A DNA stretch of 7,643 bases from Phototrophicales bacterium (lineage in GTDB: Bacteria; Chloroflexota; Anaerolineae; Aggregatilineales; Phototrophicaceae): contig PGTJ01000111.1 of assembly GCA_002794515.1 (NCBI GenBank), positions 1 through 7,643 on the forward strand. The letters are read 5' to 3'. Position numbers and translations under genes: made by a program. The notes beneath the pieces are model-generated. The model was not told where the DNA came from. It searched no databases and worked only from the letters and a program-made list of their open reading frames with translations. This document shows, piece after piece, positions 1-5,583 of the stretch; within the stretch, counting starts at the first letter, position 1; each line of letters starts with the position of its first letter.

Positions 1-429
1 AATAACAAGCGTGGTATGGCATGGGCGCTTATCGGTTGGGGTTGGCATCAATGTTTATTGGGAAATTTAGATGAAGCGGAGGCACTCATTGCCCGTGCAT
101 CGGATTGTTTTGAACAGGATGCTCACCGTCTTTGGGGCATGGTGATGGTCGATAATATCCGCGCCGAAATTGCTTGTTCGCGGGGCAATTTTATGACTGC
201 GCGACAATTGATAGATACTGCCATTGATGGGGCAGAAAAATGTCAATCCATCATGTTCCAAACGCGCAATTGGGTGACATTGGCGCGAATTTTTGCCGAT
301 AATGGCGATAAGCATACTGCACTCATCTGGCTCGAAAAAGCCATTGCCCATCATGCCACCTGGGCAGATATCCGTGACCGCGCCTTGCAATTGCAAAATG
401 AGTGGCTGGTGATGTTGGCGCGGGCGTGA
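1..429 (+). CDS. C-terminal part of a tetratricopeptide-repeat-like protein (5' end outside the window)
   Basis: The reading frame is open from the first base of the window, so the ATG at position 16 is probably internal and this is the last ~142 residues of a longer protein. The visible part is all helical, with TPR-like units: a first unit with the pattern G.LDEAEALI.RA, a second around RGNFMTARQLIDTAI, and a third around NGDKHTALIWLEKAIAH. Small residues and alanines fall at the usual TPR positions. Such repeats mediate protein-protein contacts. In this kind of genome they often form the C-terminal half of signal-transducing ATPases or LuxR/SARP-type regulators, but no effector domain is visible here, so the protein's function cannot be assigned. 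It ends with TGA only three bases before the end of the convergent DCC gene, and I see no terminator hairpin between them. TPR character is fairly sure; identity is unknown. Confidence 0.7.
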   Translation, partial: NNKRGMAWALIGWGWHQCLLGNLDEAEALIARASDCFEQDAHRLWGMVMVDNIRAEIACSRGNFMTARQLIDTAIDGAEKCQSIMFQTRNWVTLARIFADNGDKHTALIWLEKAIAHHATWADIRDRALQLQNEWLVMLARA

Positions 430-432
430 GCA

Positions 433-852
433 TCATGGTATTTTGCACACACCCGCGTCATCGCATAGCGCTTCTTCGGCTCGGATTTTCGCCAAATCTA
501 CACCCAGTAGCCGATTAATCGTATAGCGATGCTTGGCGATAAACCGATAGACACGCACCCCCAACCAATCGCCGATGATGGGCAGGCGTAATATCGCCCA
601 TATCGGCAAGCCCAATGGCAGGGCGCGTAACATGCGCCTTGTGCCGTAAAATCCCGCAAAAATCCGACCATCGCGGTCGATGACATGAATTTCGCCCATT
701 GCCTTGTCGTGGTCAATTTGTGGATACCGACTTTTGGCTTCTGGCAGATGTAAATCTAAAAATTCCACCCGCCTGAACCAATCCAAAGCGCGCACAAGCC
801 TGCGGGTGGTGTTGCATATCACACAATGACCATCATATAATGCAGTGAGCAT
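433..852 (-). CDS. DCC-family (DUF393) thiol-disulfide oxidoreductase-like protein
   Basis: The protein has 139 residues, a normal length for the DCC/DUF393 family. These are thioredoxin-like proteins named after their N-terminal Asp-Cys-Cys signature and proposed, mostly without direct proof, to act as thiol-disulfide oxidoreductases. The signature is seen as YDGHCVIC at residues 6-13, with the CxxC pair at C10 and C13. It is followed by an amphipathic helix and the strand VEFLDL, as in the family. Residues 76-105 are rich in Leu, Ile and Trp but are probably a core helix pair rather than a true membrane span. A second cysteine pair lies at the very C-terminus (C130 and C136, CDDAGVC). The ATG at 852 lies nine bases after the stop of the upstream STAS-like gene, so the two are probably cotranscribed; the preceding GAAATGAG is only a weak ribosome site. 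Family assignment is confident; substrate is unknown. Confidence 0.85.
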   Translation of the reverse strand: MLTALYDGHCVICNTTRRLVRALDWFRRVEFLDLHLPEAKSRYPQIDHDKAMGEIHVIDRDGRIFAGFYGTRRMLRALPLGLPIWAILRLPIIGDWLGVRVYRFIAKHRYTINRLLGVDLAKIRAEEALCDDAGVCKIP

Positions 853-861
853 ATACTCATT

Positions 862-1263
862 TCACTTTCTAATCATATTATTTATGCGGGTTTGGATATA
901 GGCAATCGCATCATCAAACGTTTTGAAAATTGGTATCGATAATCCGCCAAATTGATCCTGCGCCAACAATTGTGTACTGAACTTTGTCATGTTATTTGTG
1001 CCAACAAACATCACCTCAAAGGTGAGTTTATCTAACCATTCAGGGCGATTTTTGCTAATTTTATTGAAGAATAACAGTGTCTCATTGAAATCGATATCCG
1101 AATTTCTCACATCTAAAATCTGGAAAATGATGGGTCGTTGAATTTGCTGGATATAAGCTGGCAAATCCATCATCGATTCTTCTAAAATATTTGCCGATAG
1201 TTGACCCGTGTAATGGGTATAGATAACCGGTAAATTGGGTAAAATTTCATTTTTGAATGGCAT
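862..1263 (-). CDS. Small SpoIIAA/STAS-like protein of unknown function
   Basis: A 133-residue soluble protein with no signal peptide or membrane span. The order of elements fits the fold of SpoIIAA/STAS-like domains: an N-terminal strand (LPVIYTHYTG), a helix (ILEESMMDLPAYIQQI), a central strand ending in an Asp (IIFQILDVRNS, residues 45-55), then a strand VMFVGT, and finally IPIFKTFDDAIAYIQT near residues 110-128. I associate this C-terminal signature with small Chloroflexota proteins, sometimes labelled STAS/SEC14-like, with no proven role. The start is clear: GAGGTG at 1269-1274 on the minus strand lies five bases before the ATG. It is the first gene of a pair with the DCC protein. The gene is clearly AT-richer than its surroundings: three 60-base lines counted by hand (901, 1021 and 1081) give 33-40% GC, against 53-63% for two lines in the glycosyltransferase gene. 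That may reflect transfer or weaker codon constraint. The coding call is firm; the fold is a motif-based guess. Confidence 0.7.
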   Translation of the reverse strand: MPFKNEILPNLPVIYTHYTGQLSANILEESMMDLPAYIQQIQRPIIFQILDVRNSDIDFNETLLFFNKISKNRPEWLDKLTFEVMFVGTNNMTKFSTQLLAQDQFGGLSIPIFKTFDDAIAYIQTRINNMIRK

Positions 1264-1277
1264 GATAGCACCTCATT

Positions 1278-1308
1278 TTGACTATAATGGTCATAGTGAG
1301 ATTATAAA
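1278..1308 (+). promoter_or_regulatory. Candidate promoter for the DUF4230 gene, overlapping a divergent minus-strand -10 element
   Basis: On the plus strand, TTGACT (1278-1283, 5 of 6 consensus) and TATAAA (1303-1308, 5 of 6) are separated by 19 bases, slightly long for a sigma-70-type promoter. Transcription would begin near 1315, about 55 bases before the ATG. On the minus strand, ATTATA at 1301-1306 reads as a perfect TATAAT -10 box for the STAS-like/DCC operon, giving a start near 1294; I find no good -35 for it. The two promoters would share the same few bases and so could compete. Confidence 0.4.
1281..1297. repeat. Small inverted repeat in the divergent promoter region (possible operator)
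   Basis: ACTAT and ATAGT form 5-base arms around a 7-base centre (AATGGTC). The repeat lies between the plus-strand -35 and -10 elements and just at the predicted minus-strand start, where a repressor could block both promoters. The arms are short and AT-rich, so chance is a real alternative. Confidence 0.25.
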
Positions 1309-1369
1309 CAAGTTATTTTATGCTGAATGGACGCTAATTTAATCGTTTGTAAAATGAGGATGAAAATAT

Positions 1370-2161
1370 ATGACCGATAAACCGATTCAGGTAGATGAGC
1401 GTGTGCGACGTGCCAACCAGATGGATGATGAATACGAATATGAAGAGGTCGATGAAGAACGCGGTTGTTCGGGGTGTGCATGGGGCTTGGTTGGGCTTGT
1501 TGGTTGTTTGGGCATCCCTGTTGGTGTGATATTATTCGTGATTATCGGTGGGGCGAATATCATCGGCAATATCTTCAACGGCATTGGGCAAATTTTTAAT
1601 CCACCACCACCCGTCTATCAGACCGTATCGCAACAGGCGGTCTTAGAGAGTGTGCGCCAACTCTCCGATTTGACCACCGTCGAATATAACTTTTCGCAGA
1701 TTATCACCTCTGAGCGCGAGTTACCACCGATTTTACAAGCCTTATATTCCGATCGATTGGTGTATTTTGCCGTTGGGCGCATCCAAGCAGGGGTCAACCT
1801 GAGCGCCATTCAACCCCAAGATGTGATTATCAACAACACAACCCTGACGATTATCTTGCCACCACCCGTGCTTCAGGATTGCTTTATCGATGAAGGGGCG
1901 AGCGGGGTCATCTCGCGGGATACAGGGGTATTCGCCAGCCCCGCGCCGAATATCGAGAGCGAAGCCAGAAAGACGGCGTTGGTGCATTTTCGTGGCTTAT
2001 CGATTCAAGAAGGGATTTTGCTTCGTGCCAATACCGAGGCAAAGACTACCCTAGAGGCATTTTTGGGTTTATTGCCGATCGCAGGTGTTGACACCATCGA
2101 AATTATCACCCAAGAACCGAATACACAAAGTATGACATTTCCATCAAGTTGTACGCCCTGA
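1370..2161 (+). CDS. Membrane-anchored DUF4230 protein
   Basis: The 263-residue protein has three parts. Residues 1-32 are charged, with an acidic run EYEYEEVDEE. Residues 37-61 form one long hydrophobic helix preceded by a cysteine pair (GCSGC, C33 and C36). A Pro-rich hinge (FNPPPPVYQ, about 76-84) then leads into a DUF4230 domain covering roughly residues 85-250. Family landmarks seen in order are TTVEYNFSQII, VGRIQAGVNLS (about 125-135), ILPPPVLQDCFID (about 162-174), ISRDTGVF (about 181-188) and a final helix-strand with EGILLRANTEAKTTLEAFL. DUF4230 has no established function; the topology (short cytoplasmic acidic tail, one anchor, domain probably outside) is inferred. The start at 1370 is supported by GAGG at 1356-1359, although ten bases is a rather wide spacing. 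The 3' end overlaps the convergent glycosyltransferase gene by 18 bases. Family call is confident; role is unknown. Confidence 0.85.
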   Translation: MTDKPIQVDERVRRANQMDDEYEYEEVDEERGCSGCAWGLVGLVGCLGIPVGVILFVIIGGANIIGNIFNGIGQIFNPPPPVYQTVSQQAVLESVRQLSDLTTVEYNFSQIITSERELPPILQALYSDRLVYFAVGRIQAGVNLSAIQPQDVIINNTTLTIILPPPVLQDCFIDEGASGVISRDTGVFASPAPNIESEARKTALVHFRGLSIQEGILLRANTEAKTTLEAFLGLLPIAGVDTIEIITQEPNTQSMTFPSSCTP

Positions 2162-3247
2162 TAAAAATGACGCGATGGCAGAGATGACCGCCTCTACACC
2201 AATACCATCGCGTTCCCAATCCCAACCGATTAGCTGTTGCTCAACACCGCCAGAGGGCAATGTCACGGGCTTCCAGAGGGCTATGGCATTGGGATGATAT
2301 GGCGCGTAGCGCTTTGGTGATGACGGACCCAATATCATGGCTGTTTTTGCCCCTGTTGCCGCTACCAGATGTGTTAATCCTGTATCATTGCCGATGTATA
2401 TCAGGCTTGCTTTGCCCAATGCGCCGATTTGCATGAGCGTCAATTCGCCTGTGAAATCGTGATAGGGGATAGACAGGTGCTGTATCACCTGTTGGATAAT
2501 CGGCTGATCATCATTTGCGCCGATGAAGATTATCACCGCCCCGTAAGTATGATGCAACCATGTCGCCAGCGTGGCGAAATGCTGTGGCAACCAGCGCTTA
2601 CTGCTCATCACCATGCCCGGATTCGCCCCGCCAGCCGGGTGAATGACGATATATGGCGTGGTGATATTTTTCTCGGCTAATCGCTTTTCGATTGTCTGTT
2701 GTATGTGTTCGGGTATATCAATATGGGTATGGATGCCATCGGTGATGATGCCCACCATATGTGCCAACCGCAGGTAAATCTCGCCCTCGTTGATCTCTTC
2801 ATCAGGATGCACCATCGCCCGGACAGTATAAGCAAATCCGCGCCCAGCGCTGTCTAATCCGACCCGATGCGGGATGCCCGCCAGCCATGTGGCTAATCCC
2901 AACACAGGTGAGCGATCTGGGACGAACACCATCTCGCCTCTTTGCGCCCGTAATAAGCGCACAGTGCGCCACATGCCGCCGATGCTCTTGGCAGGATTTG
3001 CCCCCGTGCCAATATCGAGTAGCTTATCTATGGCGGTTTGCCCTTCTAATGCCCCCATAGACCACTTGCCAACGGCAAAGGTGATATGTGCCTGTGGATA
3101 AGCCCGCCGAATCGCCACCAGCAAGGCGGTGGTCATCACCACATCACCGATACAACACGGCTTGAGGATGAGTATCCGTTTTGGTGAGGTGGGCGGTTGT
3201 TTTGTGGGGAATAACCGCCCCAATAGCGCGTAGATACGGTGCATCAT
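2144..3247 (-). CDS. Glycosyltransferase family 9 protein (ADP-heptose:LPS heptosyltransferase-like)
   Basis: The 367-residue length is typical of GT9 enzymes, which have the GT-B fold and transfer a sugar from a nucleotide donor to a cell-surface glycan. The N-terminal acceptor-side motif ILILKPCCIGDVVMTTALL is at residues 25-43, followed by a Rossmann-like strand-helix pattern. The donor domain starts at VIHPAGGANPG (201-211) with SSKRWLPQHF (215-224), and the family hallmark GNDTGLTHLVAATG is at 286-299, followed by LGPSSPKRYAPYHP. Family members in Gram-negative bacteria use ADP-heptose in LPS core assembly. Chloroflexota generally lack typical LPS, so the substrate here is open and no heptose gene name is given. 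The ATG at 3247 overlaps the stop of the upstream small membrane protein gene by one base (TGATG), and no Shine-Dalgarno sequence precedes it, so translation is probably coupled. A second ATG follows immediately at 3244. Confidence 0.9.
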   Translation of the reverse strand: MMHRIYALLGRLFPTKQPPTSPKRILILKPCCIGDVVMTTALLVAIRRAYPQAHITFAVGKWSMGALEGQTAIDKLLDIGTGANPAKSIGGMWRTVRLLRAQRGEMVFVPDRSPVLGLATWLAGIPHRVGLDSAGRGFAYTVRAMVHPDEEINEGEIYLRLAHMVGIITDGIHTHIDIPEHIQQTIEKRLAEKNITTPYIVIHPAGGANPGMVMSSKRWLPQHFATLATWLHHTYGAVIIFIGANDDQPIIQQVIQHLSIPYHDFTGELTLMQIGALGKASLIYIGNDTGLTHLVAATGAKTAMILGPSSPKRYAPYHPNAIALWKPVTLPSGGVEQQLIGWDWERDGIGVEAVISAIASFLSGRTT

Positions 3248-3450
3248 CAGGGGACATCGGTGATGGTGATGGGGATAACAATCGGTGTGTTGCTAAAATC
3301 GATGAACGGTGTTGGGGTGGTGACGTTATAATCAATCACCACGGGCTGGTTGGTATCGCGTGTGACCAGCACACCAATGACGATCACCACCACGATAATC
3401 ACGAAGCCGATAATCAGTTGTTCCAGCGAGAGCCTGCGTAAAAATTCCAT
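3247..3450 (-). CDS. Small single-pass membrane protein, translationally coupled to the glycosyltransferase
   Basis: A 67-68-residue protein with a short basic amphipathic N-terminus (MEFLRRLSLEQL), one strong membrane helix (about residues 13-31, IIGFVIIVVVIVIGVLV), and an outside tail of about 35 residues rich in Thr, Ile, Val and Pro (TTPTPFIDF, IVIPITITDV). The positive N-terminus predicts the tail faces outward. I recognise no family. Two ATG codons are adjacent: 3453 and 3450. The AGGA ribosome site at 3457-3460 is three bases from the first and six from the second, so 3450 is the likelier start. Its stop codon overlaps the glycosyltransferase start, which makes it a real gene rather than a shadow, and suggests the two products are made in linked amounts. 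Function is unknown; it might help anchor or recruit the glycosyltransferase, but this is inference. Confidence 0.7.
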   Translation of the reverse strand: MEFLRRLSLEQLIIGFVIIVVVIVIGVLVTRDTNQPVVIDYNVTTPTPFIDFSNTPIVIPITITDVP

Positions 3451-3456
3451 CATCTA

Positions 3457-3463
3457 TCCTTTT
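3457..3463 (-). promoter_or_regulatory. Ribosome binding site of the small membrane protein gene
   Basis: On the minus strand this reads AAAAGGA. The spacing is three bases to the ATG at 3453 and six to the ATG at 3450, which favours the second ATG as the start. Confidence 0.6.
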
Positions 3464-3612
3464 GCTTGTGTATATAGTGATGCCGTTATTGTAGCAAATA
3501 ACCACGCCTAACGGACATGACCCAATTATCTCATGAGGCATATCTTTCATCCATATTTTGGGCAGAAGCGTGTACAATAGTCACGGCAAAAATAAATATT
3601 TTTTTGATTGAT
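3464..3612. other. Divergent intergenic region with weak -10-like elements on both strands
   Basis: This spacer must hold the promoters of the glycosyltransferase pair (minus) and the F420 gene pair (plus). A TACAAT box (5 of 6) is seen on each strand: 3573-3578 on plus, and 3488-3493 read on minus. Neither has a convincing -35 at normal distance. A perfect AT palindrome, AAAAATA-AA-TATTTTT (3588-3603), lies in the predicted 5' leader of the oxidoreductase gene, and CTCATGAG is a short palindrome near 3530. No hairpin with GC-rich stem or riboswitch-like structure is visible. Confidence 0.3.
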
Positions 3613-3618
3613 GAGGAG
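3613..3618 (+). promoter_or_regulatory. Ribosome binding site that fixes the oxidoreductase start
   Basis: GAGGAG lies seven bases before the ATG at 3626. It overlaps an in-frame ATG at 3611 and follows an in-frame TTG at 3608, neither of which has its own ribosome site, so both upstream starts can be set aside. Confidence 0.75.
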
Positions 3619-3625
3619 CAGAAAA

Positions 3626-4657
3626 ATGCGTTTAGGTTTGAACTTAAATTATTCTGGTGCGCGCATCGAATTGCCGATGGACATCATCCATGAAGCCGAT
3701 AAATTGGGTTATTATGCGGTGTGGTCGGCAGAAGCGTATGGCTCAGATGCGGTTACACCGTTGGCGTGGATTGGCGCACTGACCCAAAATATTCATCTCG
3801 GCACGGCGATTATGCAGATGCCCGGACGCACCCCCGCCAACACCGCTATGACCGCCATGACGCTCGATCAGTTATCGGGTGGGCGCTTTTTGCTCGGATT
3901 AGGTCTGAGTGGTCCGCAAGTGGTGGAGGGGTGGCATGGTGTGTCGTATGGCAAGCCGTTGGTCAAGACCCGCGAATATGTGGCGATTGTCCGCAAGATT
4001 TTTGAGCGCAAAGAGCCTGTTGTTCATGAAGGTGAATATTATCGTATTCCTTATGCGGGCGAAGATGCCACTGGGTTGGGCAAACCGCTCAAAAGTATCA
4101 TTCATGGCAGACCTGATATTCCGATTTATCTCGCCTCTATCGGACCGAAAAATGTGACCCTCACCGCCGAAATCGCCGATGGTTGGTTGCCGATTTTTTT
4201 CTCGCCAACAGCCTATGACAGCGCCTATAAGCCTTATCTCGAAGAAGGATTCGCCTTAGCAGGCAATGGCAAGAGCATCGCCAATTTTGATATTGCCCCT
4301 ACCGTGCCTGTGGTGGTAGATGACGACCTCGAAACAGCCTATAACCAAGTCAAGCCGATGTTGGCGTTGTACATCGGTGGCATGGGCGCACGGGGCAAAA
4401 ATTTTTATTTCGATCTCGCTTGTCGTTATGGTTACGAAGAAGCCGCCGTCAAAATTCAAGATTTATATTTGGCGGGTGATAAAGGCGAGGCGATGATGGC
4501 TGTCCCCAATGCTTTGGTTGATGATGTGGCGTTATGTGGCACACGCGATCGCATCAAAGACCGTTTGCAGATGTGGAAAGAAAGCCCTATCACCACCATG
4601 AATATCCCTGCAGTGGATATTAACGTGGTGCGGATGATGGCGGAATTGGTTTTATAA
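3626..4657 (+). CDS. LLM-class F420-dependent oxidoreductase (luciferase-like monooxygenase fold)
   Basis: From the ATG at 3626 the protein has 343 residues, normal for bacterial luciferase-like (LLM) TIM-barrel oxidoreductases. Landmarks of the F420-using branch are seen: N-terminal strand MRLGLNLNYSG, E23-ADKLGYYAVWSAEAYGSD (to residue 41), the LGTAIMQMPGRTPA segment (58-71), and the strongly typical TLDQLSGGRFLLGLGLSGPQ (79-98) continuing with VVEGWHG. This last stretch resembles the Rv3520c-type (TIGR03559) subfamily, as I remember it. C-terminal CGTRDRIKDRLQ is also a common LLM ending. Such enzymes pass hydride between reduced deazaflavin F420 and an organic substrate that cannot be read from sequence. 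The next gene encodes the enzyme that glutamylates F420, which strongly supports F420 rather than FMN as cofactor. It is the first gene of the pair; a hairpin with T-tract follows its stop. Confidence 0.9.
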   Translation: MRLGLNLNYSGARIELPMDIIHEADKLGYYAVWSAEAYGSDAVTPLAWIGALTQNIHLGTAIMQMPGRTPANTAMTAMTLDQLSGGRFLLGLGLSGPQVVEGWHGVSYGKPLVKTREYVAIVRKIFERKEPVVHEGEYYRIPYAGEDATGLGKPLKSIIHGRPDIPIYLASIGPKNVTLTAEIADGWLPIFFSPTAYDSAYKPYLEEGFALAGNGKSIANFDIAPTVPVVVDDDLETAYNQVKPMLALYIGGMGARGKNFYFDLACRYGYEEAAVKIQDLYLAGDKGEAMMAVPNALVDDVALCGTRDRIKDRLQMWKESPITTMNIPAVDINVVRMMAELVL

Positions 4658-4668
4658 TGGATGTTTGA

Positions 4669-4718
4669 CGGATGATGTGGCTTGGATTATCATGCCTATC
4701 ATCATCTGTTATTTTTTT
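4669..4718 (+). terminator. Hairpin plus T-tract between the oxidoreductase and cofE (terminator or attenuator)
   Basis: CGGATGATG (4669-4677) pairs with CATCATCTG (4700-4708), giving nine pairs including one G-U. An inner GGC/GCC (4679-4681 with 4694-4696) lies within a 22-base loop. A T-rich run including seven consecutive T (4712-4718) follows at once. The stem is AT-rich and the loop large, so it should be a leaky terminator. The hairpin starts 12 bases after the oxidoreductase stop and ends before the cofE ribosome site. Confidence 0.5.
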
Positions 4719-4726
4719 CTTGGAGT

Positions 4727-4730
4727 GAGG
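4727..4730 (+). promoter_or_regulatory. Ribosome binding site that fixes the cofE GTG start
   Basis: GAGG lies five bases before the GTG at 4736. The longer frame starting at a TTG at 4682 has no ribosome site and would be translated through the hairpin and T-tract, so it is rejected. Confidence 0.7.
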
Positions 4731-4735
4731 AAAAC

Positions 4736-5542
4736 GTGAATCCCAAATCGCTCATCGTTACCCCGATATCTGCGCCTGTGCAACAAGCCCCATTCGACCT
4801 GATCGAGACCATCCTCGCGGCGATTGTCGCCGAAGGTGAACATCTGCAAACAGGCGATGTATTGGCAATCAGCAGTAAATATGCCGCCATCAGTCAGGGG
4901 CGGATTGTCGCCCTCGATGCGGTGCAAATTAGCCCACAGGCACAAGAAATTGCCAATCGGTATCATATGAATCCGCATTTAACCCAATTGGTCATTCAAG
5001 AGGCAGACCATATCTTTGGCGGTATCACGCATGAATTCAACGGGGTGATGGTGGGATTTTTGCTCACCCATAAAAATGGCGTGATCTCGCCCAATGCGGG
5101 TTTAGACCGCTCCAATATCCCCAGTGGACAGGTGGTGTTATTGCCCAGTGAACCGTATGCCCTTGCCGAACATATCCGCAAAGAAATTTATAATCGGCTT
5201 GGTGTGATGGTCGGCATCATTTTGACCGATAGCTGGCTGATGCCCGGTCGGTGGGGGACGACAGGCGTGGCGATTTCGACTGCAGGCTTTCATCCCATCC
5301 AAGATGAACGGGGCAAACCCGATTTATTCGGCAATCCGATGATGGTCACACAACGCGGCATCGCCGACCAAATTTGTGCCTGCGCCCAGATGGTCATGGG
5401 CGAGACCGCCGAAGCGCGACCGATTGCCATTGTTCGCAATAGTGGGGTCATGATGACCGATGAACGGATAGATGTCGAAGATGTGGCTATCCCCTGGGAG
5501 ACGTGTATTTATGTTGGCTCATTGACCAACGGCGCATTATGA
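4736..5542 (+). CDS. cofE: Coenzyme F420-0:L-glutamate ligase (gamma-glutamyl ligase)
   Basis: From the GTG start the protein has 268 residues, close to the ~250 of stand-alone archaeal CofE. CofE uses GTP and a divalent metal to add gamma-linked L-glutamate to F420-0 in the cytoplasm. Family features in order are LQTGDVLAISSKYAAISQGRIV (37-58), LTQLVIQEAD (82-91), SPNAGLDRSNI with D124 (118-128), VLLPSEP, GIILTDS with D165-S166, TAGFHPIQDERGKPDLFG (182-199) and ADQICACAQMVMGE ending in E223. D124, D165 and E223 match the acidic positions I recall as metal ligands in the archaeal enzyme. The usual DT.GR turn is replaced by DSWLMPGRWGTTGVAI, so this is a divergent subgroup. No CofC, CofD or FO synthase gene is in the window, nor the FbiB C-terminal nitroreductase-like domain. 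The neighbouring LLM enzyme supports an F420 role. Confidence 0.85.
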   Translation: MNPKSLIVTPISAPVQQAPFDLIETILAAIVAEGEHLQTGDVLAISSKYAAISQGRIVALDAVQISPQAQEIANRYHMNPHLTQLVIQEADHIFGGITHEFNGVMVGFLLTHKNGVISPNAGLDRSNIPSGQVVLLPSEPYALAEHIRKEIYNRLGVMVGIILTDSWLMPGRWGTTGVAISTAGFHPIQDERGKPDLFGNPMMVTQRGIADQICACAQMVMGETAEARPIAIVRNSGVMMTDERIDVEDVAIPWETCIYVGSLTNGAL

Positions 5543-5546
5543 GCAT

Positions 5547-5583
5547 ATGGGCGCATCATATTGCGCCCATCGCTATTATTTTT
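5547..5583 (+). terminator. Rho-independent terminator of cofE, in the convergent gap
   Basis: A perfect nine-base stem, ATGGGCGCA (5547-5555) with TGCGCCCAT (5562-5570), has a six-base loop and is followed by the T-rich stretch TATTATTTTT (5574-5583). It starts five bases after the cofE stop. The T-tract is only on the plus side, so it acts mainly on cofE, but the stem also lies just beyond the stop of the convergent methyltransferase-like gene. Confidence 0.8.

Noticed and set aside
2429..3101. Several plus-strand open frames inside the glycosyltransferase gene
   Set aside because: They are antisense shadows with Cys/Arg/His-rich composition and no recognisable motifs; the minus-strand frame has clear GT9 signatures.
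3588..3603. AT palindrome as a terminator for the upstream region
   Set aside because: It consists only of A-T pairs with a two-base centre, so it would be a weak hairpin, and no plus-strand gene ends just upstream of it.
3608..3625. A six-codon extension of the oxidoreductase from TTG 3608 or ATG 3611
   Set aside because: The GAGGAG ribosome site lies inside the extension, and the family N-terminus (MRLGLNLNY) begins at 3626.
4545..4552. GCGATCGC octamer like the cyanobacterial HIP1 repeat
   Set aside because: I noticed only one copy, and the protein content does not suggest a cyanobacterium.
4682..4735. An 18-codon N-terminal extension of cofE from a TTG codon
   Set aside because: It has no ribosome site, crosses the hairpin and T-tract, and encodes residues unlike CofE; GTG at 4736 has GAGG at good spacing.
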